From: Chelydra serpentina
Lineage: Eukaryota > Chordata > Testudines > Chelydridae
Reading direction: 5' to 3'
DNA: 64,000 bases
NCBI GenBank assembly: GCA_037349315.1
Contig: JBAIAC010000023.1
Location: 40,721,501-40,785,500 of the forward strand
Part shown: in pieces, positions 46,288 to 58,200 of the stretch
How the letters are laid out: each line of letters starts with the position of its first letter
Position numbering within the stretch: position 1 is the first letter of the stretch
Program-made: the position numbers and the translations under genes
The notes under the pieces: generated by a model
What the model saw: the letters and a program-made list of their open reading frames with translations, nothing else
Database searches by the model: none
Told to the model about the DNA's origin: nothing

Positions 46288-49100
46288 CCCGAGGGGCCGA
46301 GCGCGGCGGGCTGGGCACCTGCTCTGCAAAGTCCCCGGCCCCTCTGCAGCTGGGCCGCCAGCCCCCTCCAACAGCTCAGCCCCCGCCAGAGCCCCCCCCT
46401 GCCCCTCCCGCCCGCCGGCGTTGCCATCCCAACCAGCCGGATCTCCCCCGCTGTGCGGGGACAATGGCACGGCTGGAGCGCCGAGGGCAGAGCTCCGGCC
46501 CTGTGGGGTCAGCGAAGGGCAGGAGGGAGCAGCAGCTTTCCCGGGAGGAGGGGCCCATCGGGGGGGGGGGGGCAGCAGGGGACCTGGCCGAGTGACAATA
46601 CAGCCAGCAGCCAGCCCAGTGCCCAGTGCTGCCCGTCGGCGCCATGTGAGCCAGGCCAGGTCAGGGGGCCGCCAGGCCTACGGGGCTGCTTGCGAATCTG
46701 TCTTGGCGCCAAAGTGACTCGACGGCCCCAGTATCCAACGGGGCTTTTTGACTCCTCAGCCCGGACCCTGGCAGGGCTTGGCTCCCCCTGCCCCGTGGGG
46801 CTCCCCGCCACCCTCCGAGATGCGCCCCAGAGAAGGGGCAACGTCCCAGGGCTGCTGGCTCTGGCACGGCTGCTGGCCAGCCACATTGCTAGCCCCCCCC
46901 CCCCCCCCGGCCAGCCCCGGTGAGCTCCTGGGGAGTGCTGCCTTAGTGAACAGGACAAGGCACTGGGGGGTTTCATCCCGCCCTGGTGCAAGCAGCTGCT
47001 GACCTTGCCCTGTCTCTATAGGGCAGGCTCAGCCCAGGCACCCCATAGCCCCCCCATGGTAACAGCTTCCAGCTGCTACTGCCTGGGGCAAGCCAAACCA
47101 GTCGGCTCTGGAGCCCACCTCTGGAACCCCGCCCCCCCCAAGTGACTGTGGCCCCGCACACGGCAGCGCCCGCTGTGCCCTTCCCCCCCGAACCCCATGT
47201 CGGACTCTGGCTCGTTCACAGCCCGGACGGGAGGTTGAGCAAACAGCTGTTCTGCTCGCACGGCGCTTTCCTTTCCTCCGGCGCCTTGCGGGCTTCTCCC
47301 GCTGGGGTTGGGTGACCAGACAGCAAATGTGAAAAATCGGGACGGGGTTGGGGTGGGGGGTAATAGGAGCCTGTTTTAGAAATAGACCCAAAAATCCGGA
47401 CTGTCCCTATACAATCGGGACATCTGGTCACCCTACCTGGGGGCTCTTTGGGTGACTGCTCCTGGCCCCCCCGGGGAGGGCAGCGGGGATTAGGGTTTGG
47501 CTCTGGGATCGAAGCCGGAGGGGGAAGCGGATCAGGGCTTCACCGGACTCTCCGCCCTGAAAATCAGGTCTGCCAGATTTGCGGCTTTGGCCCCTTTCTG
47601 CCCCGGCCCCCTTGTGCCTGGGTGTGGCACGACAGGAGGGCCTATGGGGGTCTTGCGGACCTTCGGGGGGCCCATTGGCCTTACACTGCCTGCCCCCCAG
47701 CCAGCCGGGGATTGTGTCTACGGGCTGAGGAGTGAGCCGGAGCCCTTCTCCGTTCCTCAGACCTGCGAGGGGCCCGAGCTGAACCCCTCATCTCTCCTGC
47801 TCCAGGGGGCCCCTGCCTGGCCATGCATGGACAGAGCCTCCCAGGCCGCCTTGGCCTCTGAGCCCAGCCCCCGCCGTGACTCTGCCCACCTCCCCAGCCC
47901 GCACAGGCCCCCGAATGCAGCGTGGGAGAGGCGCGGTCGGAGCAGCAGAGGCCACGGCGGCTTGGCGAGCGCGTGCTGGGTGCCCCGGAGCCGGCTGGGA
48001 ACTGCCCGGAGCAGCGGCCGGCGAGGGGGGAGTTTGGAAACGGACGTGAGGGGCATATGGCTGAATCCAAAGGGGAGCCAGTCCTCCCGGCACAGCCGTT
48101 ACCGGGCGTGAACCGGCACGGTGGCCTCCTTCCCTTGCCGGTTGGCAGAGCGTGGCGGGGGGCAGAGCGGGCGCGTGTGCCCACAGATCTGCAGCGTGCT
48201 CCGGGACTGACTCCAGGGCTCTCCCCAGGCAGCTCAAAGCACAACCGAGGGGGAAGCCAATCGAGGGGGAAGGGGCTGGCCAGGGCTGCCCTGCAAAGTA
48301 GGAATTAATCCAGCTGAGCATGTGCCAAACCCCTAATGCCCCTGGGAATGCCAGAGCTCCACCGGCCAGGCTGGGGCCGCAGGGACCGCAGTGTGGGGTG
48401 CTCTGGGGATGAGCTGCTCACCCTAAACAACAGGAACCCGAGTGTACCCACAGCCGTGGCTGGCGGCACTGAGCACTCAGCAGCCTGGGAGCAGCGGCGG
48501 GCAGCCTCCCCCACCCCAGCTCCCTCTGCCCGGCCCTGGGCCAATGGAGAAGGACCCGTCTGCCCTCCCCACCTGCTCCCCGCCCCCCAGCGCGCCGCCC
48601 GCCTGCCAGCAAAGACGTCCAGCAGCCGTTCGGAAACGCGGAGGTGTTTACTCCCACGCCCGGCTCCCGTGAAACACATGCGGCCGCCCGAGATCTCGCG
48701 CCGCCAATCCCACGCGAGCCTGCCCCGCTCCCCGCGCTGGGCCATCGCCACACAGCTACCAGGGGGCAGACAGGCTCCTTGTCCCCTGGGGTGCCAGAGC
48801 TGCCAGTTGGGGGGGGGGGCGGCCAAATTCAGCCAGCGCCCTTCCGCTCCCTTTCCCTTTGCATGTAAACGAGGCCAGCAAGAGGGCTCCGGACTGTCCA
48901 GTTCGGCTGCCACCTCTCCCCGCGGGCCGGGTCGCCTCCGTCTGCGGCCCCCACGAGCAGCCCTGGCTGAAGGGTCCAGCGGGCGGGTGCAGTGCAGCAG
49001 GCCTGTGGGCCCCGCCTGGGAGGGCTCAGCCTCCCAGGGCAGAGCTGTGGCGGGAGGCTCCCGTGCAGACGTTCTGGGCTCGCCCACCCCGAGTGGGGCA
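46288..49100. other. Region between CHRNG 3' end and the scramblase-like 5' end
   Basis: GC-rich with no convincing exon. The first part (46.3-46.7 kb) is probably the 5' UTR and promoter of the scramblase-like gene. The part below 49.1 kb should hold the CHRNG 3' UTR, but no AATAAA was found on the minus strand. One MITE is listed separately. Confidence 0.4.
47311..47432. mobile_element. Short terminal-inverted-repeat MITE
   Basis: 122 bp between GGTGACCAGA and TCTGGTCACC, a perfect 10-bp inverted repeat. Inside, AAAATCGGGACGG and ATCGGGACATCT echo the TGTCCCGAT subterminal word of a widespread vertebrate DNA-transposon remnant that I recognise but cannot name with certainty. Confidence 0.6.
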
Positions 49101-49265
49101 CTACGGCAGGTAGCGCTTGGGGTCCCCGGGAAAGGGCGCTGCCGGCGCCTGGTTGAAATGGGCCATCAGGAAGATGCTGACCGTCCCCAGGACGAAGAGC
49201 GAGGCCATGACCAAGAAGCAGACGCGGTCGATGACTCTCCCCACCAGGATCCACTCCTCGTTCTC
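49101..49265 (-). CDS. CHRNG: CHRNG terminal exon 12 (M4)
   Basis: 165 bp, [18 protein letters not shown] through M4 to [10 protein letters not shown] and TAG. Confidence 0.96.
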   Translation of the reverse strand, partial: ENEEWILVGRVIDRVCFLVMASLFVLGTVSIFLMAHFNQAPAAPFPGDPKRYLP

Positions 49266-52200
49266 CTGCGGGGAGGAGAGACAGATGCTCACGGCCAAAC
49301 CCGCAGCGGGATCCCGCTGTCACTGGGCCCATGTGCTCCCCGGGGCCTTTGGGCTTCAGACCACGGGCAGCCACCACCGAACTCGCGTCCCCTGCGGCTA
49401 AACACGGCCCCGTCTCTCCTTCCTCCCCCTTTTCCCTTTCTAGCGTGGCCTCTGATCTGCTTCAGCCCTGCAAACTGGGTCCCTCTGTCCCCACTGCCCC
49501 GGGTCCCCCCTCTGACCTGAGCCCCCCTCTCGGGTAACGCTCTGCAGGGGCAGCACTCACGTTGTCAAAGTCGTTCTGCTCCTGCAGCGTCTTGGCCATG
49601 TGGTTGCAGGCGTCCACGCAGGCCCGGATCTCGGGACCAGCCTGCACCAAGCTGTGGCAGAGATCCTGGGTGCCCCCGTTTTCCAGGCCTTTCCCTAGAG
49701 ACGAGGAGAGGGGATAGCACCAGACAGCTGGCTGCCTTGAAGGCCAGGGAAAGCCTCCGCCAACCGTCTCTGCTACCCTCGGGCACCTCAAAGGCACCTG
49801 GCTCTTTGCAAAGCACCGGCCGGCCAGGCCCCAGCCCTGCGGAGCAGGTCGAACGGCGCACGGTGACTTCACGACTAGCTTCATGCACCGAAGCCTGGTG
49901 CTTTGGTGGCTGCTCTGGAGCGTTTCACGCCGTTTAGCACCAGGGACGCCGCGTTTGGCTCTCCCTGCTGGAAAGGCCCCGGCCGGCCCCCATATGGGGG
50001 GGTGGGCGGGTGCCACTTGCCTCACCCTGCTTGCCGCCCGCCGGCGGGCACAGGGATGGGTTTGCACCGGGACCAGATGCTGGAGCAATGGGGGCTATTA
50101 ACTCTCCTCTCCTCCGCAATCCGGATCCTGGCACATGGTGACACCCTCGCCCCGGTACCATTCCCCTGTCAGCACCGCCCCCCACCTCATTCCAGCCTTG
50201 GGGGGGCTGCTCTGAGGGGGTGGATTTGCTGCCGGTGAAAGGCCCATGGGGGTCACGGTCTGTGGGGTGGGGGCCCCCGTGCTAAGGGCCTCAGGCTGCC
50301 CCGCCATGAGGTTCTCCCCGGCCCCGCGGCGCCGTCACTCACCGATCTTTTCCAGGACAGCCTTCATCAGCCCGGCCCTCTCCTTCTGCTTCTCAAAGAT
50401 CAGCTCGGTCCGGGGCTTCCACAGCATGTACTCGTCAGCCTTCACCATCAGCCCCAGCGAACTGCGGCGCCGCCCCATGAGCGGGCGGGGGACCATGTCG
50501 CTGCGGCGCATGTGCATCCCCAGGGAGTGGGGCAGCCGCCGCAGGCAGATCTGGGGACAGAGCGAGGAGCCGGCGCCGTCACGCTCGGCACGGGGGGCCC
50601 TGTCTGTTGGGGGGCTCATGGAGCCTGAGTCTGGCCCCGGGGCCGTTCCATCGGGCGCAGCGCCGTTCCCCCTGCCTGACGCCGGTGGGAGCGGAAGCAG
50701 CGTGGGCTCCATCTCCCCCACCTCCGCCCAGTGGGAGCCGCCAGAGGGGTGCTAATGCCCAGCGGTTCCTTGGCAGCTGGGGACCCGACTCCATCCCCGC
50801 GGCCCTGCCCCCGGTGCCCTCACGTGGGCCTGTGCAAAGCAGTGTGGAGACATGGTCAGACCCGGGCGGTGAGCCCGCGGCCGTCAGGGTAACGCCCCAT
50901 GGAGGAGCGTGCCCCACGTGCCATGGGTCGGCCGAGCTGTCCAAGTCTCTGGGGCTCTCGATCCTGGGAAGCGGCTTGACGGCTCAGTGCACTTGCCTTT
51001 GCTCTCTGACCTTCCCCCGCCCTCCCGCCCCCACGTCAGCGGGAGCTGCGTTTTCCTGGGGCAGCGACCCCCTGGAGCTGGGGGGGTTGGCTCTGGGAGG
51101 AGCAGGAGGCCACTCGCGCGTGCGTGAAGCGGGTCTCTGCCCCGCCCGCGAGGGAGCCCGCCCCGGCCCCGCCCGGCCTACCTGCCGCACTTTCTGCGAC
51201 ATGGTGTGCGTGTTGGGGGTCCTCAGCGAGACGTTCAGCACAATGACGGCATTCGCCACGATCACCACCGTCACCACCAGGAGAAAGGTCAGGTACCTGG
51301 CAGAGAGAAGGGGCCTCCGTCGCTGGGCGCCAGGCCTGATACCCCCAGCCCCGCTTCACTAGCCACCTGGCCTGTGCCGGGGCATCCGCCGGCTCTTGGT
51401 GCAGTGCCCTAGCAGCAGGCGTAGGGCAAAGCTTGGGATCCGGGAATGGGAACCGCCTGGATCTCTCTCTCCACAGCCCGAATGTACATAGGAGACGAAG
51501 GGAGCCCAGACCAGAACTTCCCAATGGTCCATCTAATCCACCTAGCAGCAGACATCTCCTCCGATAATGCCCCTGGCTATGCAGGACTGCTGCATGCGGG
51601 GGGTCTCCCTCCGAATTCCCAGCTGCGGGCTCACTTTCTGTTCAAAACGTGAAGGAGGATGGTGCTTCTAGCTCCATCCTAGCCCCCGGAGCACTCTCTC
51701 GAGTCTGGCCATGCTGTTTGCCTCGGCACCCTCCTGCAGCGGTGAGTTCCGCAGATTAACCCTGGGCTGTGCAGCAAGGCATGTCCTGTGGGCAACTGGG
51801 AAGTTCCGCTAATTCATGCCCTAGTTCTTGCATTGCGAGGCAGGGGAACAAGGAGTGGCATGGCCACACATCCGAGGCCTCGGCTGACGCTCGCTTTGAG
51901 TTACCAGTCCCTCAACCCCACCGACGATGGCTCTCACTCTCTGGCCCTGCCCACGCCTGCTGTGTCCCTTGGAGCAGTGCCTTAAAGGACGCCACTTGGT
52001 CTGACCTCCCAGGCTGAGGTGAATAGTCTCAGCTGGGATTAGGGGGTGAGGAGCCTGGCGCGTTTGGGAGCTCGCCTGGGGCCCCACCAGATACGGGCTG
52101 GCAGGCCCCGTGGGGAGGGCATCACTTACTTGCCAATGAGAGACATGGCGTCGGAGGTCTCGGGCACTTTCTGAGCGATCAGGAAGAGGAAGACGGTCTG

Positions 52201-55200
52201 GGCCAGGAGGACGTTGATGGAGACTGTACACTTCTGGCCGCCCGCTGCCGGGATGCGGAAAGCGAAAGATTAGCCCGGGTCTGCACCGAGGTCCCCCAGC
52301 GCCGGCGCCCTCTGGGAAGGGCTTTGCTCTTCTCCCGCACACCGGAGCCCGCCTCCCTAGTGGTTAGAGCAGCGGGCTGGGAGCCAGGTACGGGAAAGAA
52401 GTCTCTGCCGCTCCCTCCTGCTGTGTGTGAGCGAGCCGGGCGCTCCCGGAGACTCGGGGGGGGGGAGCCGGCTGACGCTCAGGAATAGGTGACCCCCTGC
52501 CAATCGCCTGTCGCACCCGCGTGGGCATCAGACTGGGTCTGTCCCCATCAGCTGCTACTGTCCCCTTCCCACGGATTGGCCACCAGCCCATGCCAGAGGC
52601 TCAAGCCGTGGCGGTGGTGGGTGGCAGCGAACTCGGGCGGGCCAGGGCTCTACCTTTGGCGGGCAGGAAATACACCAGCACGGCCACGGAGGAGATGAGC
52701 ACGCAGGGCACTATGATGTTGATGACGTAGAAGAGCGGTTTCCTCTGGATGATCAGGTAGAAGACGACCTGCTGGTAACCCAAGTCGTCCGGGGTGAAGC
52801 GCTCGGCGTTCACGATCTTCTTGGCCGGCCGGTGCTTGATGGCCCACTCCCCGTTCTCTGCGGGGAAGATGCTGCCGTGTGGCTATGGAAACCACCCAGG
52901 CCCAGCCGCCCGGGGAGCCCACTTTGGGCCCCGACTCCCCTTGGGAGCAGCTTGCGCCACCCCAGGGGGAACAGGAGCTGGTCCAGCGACCCCTGCTGGC
53001 GGATGCCTGGAACTGCCGCTTGCCGACATGACAGCAGCGTTGCTCTTATCTGGGGCCTTCAGGGGCAGGAGGAGAGATCGGAAGGGGAATCCCGGTTGCT
53101 GGCATGGAGAGCTGGGTGCAGCCGGAACATCACCCAGCTGCCAGTTCTCCCCAGGCGTTTGCGGGCGTCATTGGAAGCAGCCGGGGCGGGCGGGCAGAGG
53201 TCTGTGCTGCCAGGCCGTTCCTGTTCGCCGCCCAGGCACGACGGCGTGAAAGACAGGACCAGCTGAGCAACTATTGACATTTCTGTCTGTGCGCGGGGAG
53301 CCCATTCACCCTGCCCCTGCTGCTGCCACGTCTCTAGGGGGACAGAGGGAGCCTGAGACAATGCCCCCTAGATACGGGGGAGGAGAATTCCTTTGCTGGG
53401 GGCTTCCCACCGGGGGACAGCTAAAGATCCCGGGAAAGGGGCTGGGAGAAGATTTACAGCGGTGCCTGGGAGCCCTGCAATGTTCTCTGTCATGGCAGGA
53501 CATACACAGCCACCAGCTTCATGCACCCCAAACCATTCAGCCCGAGGCAGACGCCCGGTGTGGAGAATTTCAGCCGAACGGTTAAAGTTTGGCAAAGATT
53601 TTAAGCAACTGAAAACGAGATCTCATAATGGGAAGGGTCAGGGAACCTTAATAACAGGCCGTGCTACCAGTCTGGCCTATCTGTCCAATGTCAGGTTCCT
53701 TACAGATGTCTCCATCCCACACTGGACGGGCAGGTGGGACCGGTTGCTACGTGTCTGGACCATGCTGAGTCACCCTGCCAGCCACTGGGCTCCTCCTGGC
53801 TAGTGATGGCACCACCCTTTCTGGCACTGGCATTTCCTCCAGCTGCCAACAGCTGGAAGATTTCCAGAGCCACAGGTAGGCTGGCCCCACTGGGCCAGGA
53901 ACACCCCTGGGAGACATGGAGGAAACAGGTCGTTACCTGTGAAAGCTTCGGGGTCGATGACGATCCACTCAATGGTCTGCCCATCTTCCACCGTCAGCAG
54001 CAGGTTAATTTCATTGGCGCTGTAGGTCTGGGACCTGTGTGGCCGAGACTGGGTGTCTAAAGGACACGCTCATACAAACAGAAATGCCGAGATCCAACCA
54101 GCCAGCGGGTGTTTCAGCTGCTGCTGGGATCGGCGCCGCGGCCAGATTTACGCAGGGCCGCGGAATGGGCTTTCCCACGTCTGGGCAGCCTGGCCTACGT
54201 CCTACGGCTCCGGCACTGTCACGGACTCCCAGACTGTGCCCACTCTTGGCCCCGTGCGGTCCAAATCCCCCACTTCGTCCCAGGCACCTCCCCAGCTTGG
54301 GGTCGAGCCCGGCTCTGACTCAGACCCATCCCACGTACACCACTACCGCCGGCGGCCGTGAGCTCCCTTCCTGCCATCGATCGGCACTGGCCGGCGTTGC
54401 GGGAGGGGGGCCCTGCATCACTAACTTGGATGCCCTCAGAATTTAGTAACCGCTGCAGAAATCAGATCCGGTCACACACGGACCAATCGGAGAGGAACAA
54501 CAGTCAGACGGGCCCCCAGGGCCCCGATCCTGCACTCTGTTCCATCCACGTGACCCCCCCCCCGCCCCACCACCCACCGGGGTCCATCGGATCGGGGCCC
54601 ATACGATGGGAGAATTGGTGGGGCGGGAGAGGATCACAGACATTTCACTCTCCCGGGGCTAGCTCAGTCGGTCTCGGGAGGGGATGGAGATGTCTGATAA
54701 AGCAGGGTACCGCGCTGCTCTTGGGCTCAGGGCGATGGGCTAGAACAGGGGGTCCCGGAGTTCTTTGGTTTGCAGCCTTCGTTGCTCGCTCGGCGACCTA
54801 CGGGGCTCATGCCATGGTAACCGGCCTGGCGGCTGCCGCGGAACTGAGCATGACCCGCCTCTGGCTAAGGCAGAGGGAGGTGCAGAGGGTCACAGCTGGG
54901 CACGATACCATGGGCCCTTAGCTGGTGATCTGGGCAAGCTGCCGCCTGACAGAGGGCGTGAGAGCCGCCTGCCCGGACTGCGTGCGCGCTCCGGGCTCTG
55001 CCCCCTGCCCTCCCATCCGGGGGGCAGCCGCACTCACTGGAACACCATGGAGCAGTTCTGCCAGTCGAAGGGGAAGTAGGTGACTACGATGGCGCAGGAG
55101 GTGCGGTAGATGGCCGGCGGCATCCACAGCAGGCAGCCATTGGACTCCAGCAGCGTGTTGCAGTACAGGGTGATCTCAAACACCCCGTCGATGCTGCGGG

Positions 55201-58200
55201 GCGGGCAGGAGAGGGGGCAGGTCAGGCCAGTCGGGCGCTCCCTCCCACCCTGCCCCGAGCTCATGCCGTGGGCTGGCCACTGCCCACGGGGCTGGAACTG
55301 TCCCAGGGCCACAGAGAAGCCCCCAGCAAGGCAGAGATGATCCCAAAATGCCCTCGGACACCCAGCCAGTGCCCGACTATGGGTCCCAAACCCCCGAGAG
55401 CGCCCTACCAGCTGCGGGACAGTAGGTGATTGGGGGGAAGGGCGCACCACCCCTGCCCTCTGCTGGATGGAATTGGAACTGCTCATGGCTGGGATCACGC
55501 CGCTGCCTATTGGCTGCAGCTCACGGGAGATAAAAGCCTACTGCTGCTTTGTGGGGTTCTGTCTGCGGCGCTGGATGCGTGAGAGTTAGCTGCTGGCTGT
55601 GAAGTCTCTGGGTGGGTAGCCATAGACCCGGCCCCTTCAGGGAACTGAGCCTCACAAGGAGGGCAGAGGGATGGCTGGACATGGTCCATTTCTACTGCTG
55701 GGGTCCTCACCAGCTTCCCGCTGCCCCCCGGCCCTGGGCCCTACGGCTGCTCACTTGTTCTCCAGGACGATGTCCGGCAGCCACACCTCGGTGGAGGGCA
55801 CCCTCAGGATCTGGATGTTGTCGTATTCGTCAGGATCCCACTGCAGCCGATAATCGCACCATTTCTGGAGCGGAGGGGAAGGGGCCGAGCAAAGCAGGGT
55901 CAGTCGCTTGTCATAGAATGAGCATCTCTGGTCACCCCGTGAGCCCGGAGGCATGGTCTGCAGGGAACAGGCACGCTCTGGCCGCGGGCTGGGACCTGGC
56001 AGGGCTTCTCTATGACTTGTTCTGGGAACCGTGGCGAGGCGTGAACCCTCTGGCCTGTGCTCTGGGCCAGGGGCTGTGCCCATGCCGCTGATCTCCGTGC
56101 CAAAGTGGGCCCCGGCTCCAGATTGTGGGTGTTTGGCCCCAGCCACAGCCGTCAGGCCAGGAGAGGGCTGTGACCTGCCCTAGCGCTTGGGCCGCTGGGG
56201 CGTTGGAGGGTTGCTGGAGCTTATTGGGTGGTGTGGGGGCATTAGCTGATCTCAGCCTGCTGCCTGCTGCCCGGCCCGGGTGGCTGGCGGGCACCCCTGG
56301 CACCTTACCATCTCAATCCAGATGTTGGTGGTGAGGGTCTCTTCCCGCTCGTTCTGCAACCCAGAAAGGAGAGAGGGATTGTGGGATTGCTGCCACGCCG
56401 CCCTGCCCTCTCCCGCCACCGTAACAGCTTCCGTGCCAGCGACTGGGTGCTCAGGCAATGCCCCCCGCATGGGGCTGTGGTGCATGGAGCCTGGAGGAAT
56501 TACCTCTCGGGGGGCAGCAGGGTGTGGGGCAGCGTCCCACGATCCCAGCCCCCCAGGGGAAGGCAGCAGCAGCCACAGAGCCGCGGCCAGGCCCTCACTG
56601 CAACTCTGTTGCTGCCAGGAACCCTCCCTGTCTCTAATGCGTTCACTGCCCCATGCCCTCCCCCCCCCAGCCCCATCACTGCCCAGTGCCCCTAGCCGGC
56701 ACCCCCCAGCTCAATCACCACCCCATTCCCATCTCCCCAATCCCCCTCTTCTCCCCCCACCCCAGCCCCATCACTGCCCAGTGCCCCTAGCCGGCACCCC
56801 CCAGCTCAATCACCACCCCATTCCCACCTCCCCAATCCCCCTCTTCTCCCCCCCCAGCCCCATCACTGCCCAGTGCCCCTAGCCGGCACCCCCCAGCTCA
56901 ATCACCACCCCATTCCCACCTCCCCAATCCCCCTCTTCTCCCCCCCCAGCCCCATCACTGCCCAGCGCCCCTAGCCGGCACCCCCCAGCTCAATCACCAC
57001 CCCATGCCCACCTCCCCAATCCCCCTCTTCTCCCCCCCGCCCCCCCCCCCCCAGTGATTCTCCTCAGGGACCGTGACCAAGGGCGGTTCGCAGCGTCCTG
57101 CAGCCAGTTCCCTGGGCATCTGCCCTGGCCCGACTCCCCATTCTGAGCGGGGCAGCGTGGGGGGTGTCCAGGCGGGGCTGGCTGTCCCTGGTCAGGGCTG
57201 GGTGCCTGTGGGAGGAGAGGCGGCAGCGACCCACTGAGGAGGTGGGACCACCTGGCGCCCGGCTCTGCGTGTTCCTGGCATCGGTGCCTCCTGCCTCTGT
57301 CGTTCCCTGTCCTGGGCAGGGCACTCAGGTCTCTGTCCCCCAAGCCAGGCCTAACAGGGGGAGCAACCAGCCCTGCCCCCGCCCCCTTCCCTGGGGGAAG
57401 CAGCCCCCTCCCAGTTTGGGGGCAGGAGCTGGGAGCAATTTAAGCTGCTCAGGGAGAAAGGCAGGAAAGGCACTGCTCAGAGGCCTGGGTGAAGCCAGCT
57501 GCCTTTTAACCCTCTCCTGCCTGGCAATCCCCACCCCTGCAGCCCTCCAGTGTCGCTTGGTGGCACCGTGCCGCAGCCGGCTGCTGGGGGCTGGCAAGGA
57601 ACGGGGGAGGGGCTCTGCTTACCAGGGAGATGAGGTTGGTGAGGGTCAGCTTCAGCGTGACGTTAATGATGTCGCCCTCCCGCTGGGCCGGGCGCAGGTT
57701 GCGGTTGTAGTTGGCCATCAGGTCCTTGAGCAGCTTCTCCTCCTGGTTCCGGCCCAGCACGGCTGAAAGCAGGCCACAGCCAGGCTCTGAGGGAAGCAGG
57801 CCCCCCACCGCTCCCCCCCCCCCGCCCGGGGGCCAGGCCAGCCCCACAGAGGGGAGGCCGAGCGAGTCCCTCGAGGACGGGTCACGAGCGGCCCATCCGG
57901 ATGGTGCCAGGTGCCTGCCCTGGCGACCTGAGGGCACAGGGCGGGTCCCAGCATGGGCAGGGGCAATCAAGCCCCCCTACACCGCTCCACCAGTCTGCCC
58001 CAGCCTCGCCCCTTTGAGAGGGCGCTCGGCACCTGTGGCCTCTCAGTGAGACCCAACGTGGGCAGCTGCATTGTCAGTGCCCACGGAGCGCACAGGGCTG
58101 GCCGGCTTCGTGCTGGATTCAGCCGGGGGCACCAGACAGCCACCCATGGGAGCAGCTTTCAGCCTCCGCTCACCTGCCCGGGGGGTTGAACTGACGACGG

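Noticed and set aside
45764..46717. 317-codon plus-strand open frame
   Set aside because: Antisense to scramblase-like exon 1, which has a supported splice donor and family motif on the minus strand.
48336..49520. 394-codon plus-strand open frame
   Set aside because: Runs antisense through CHRNG exon 12 and GC-rich flank; no recognisable domain.
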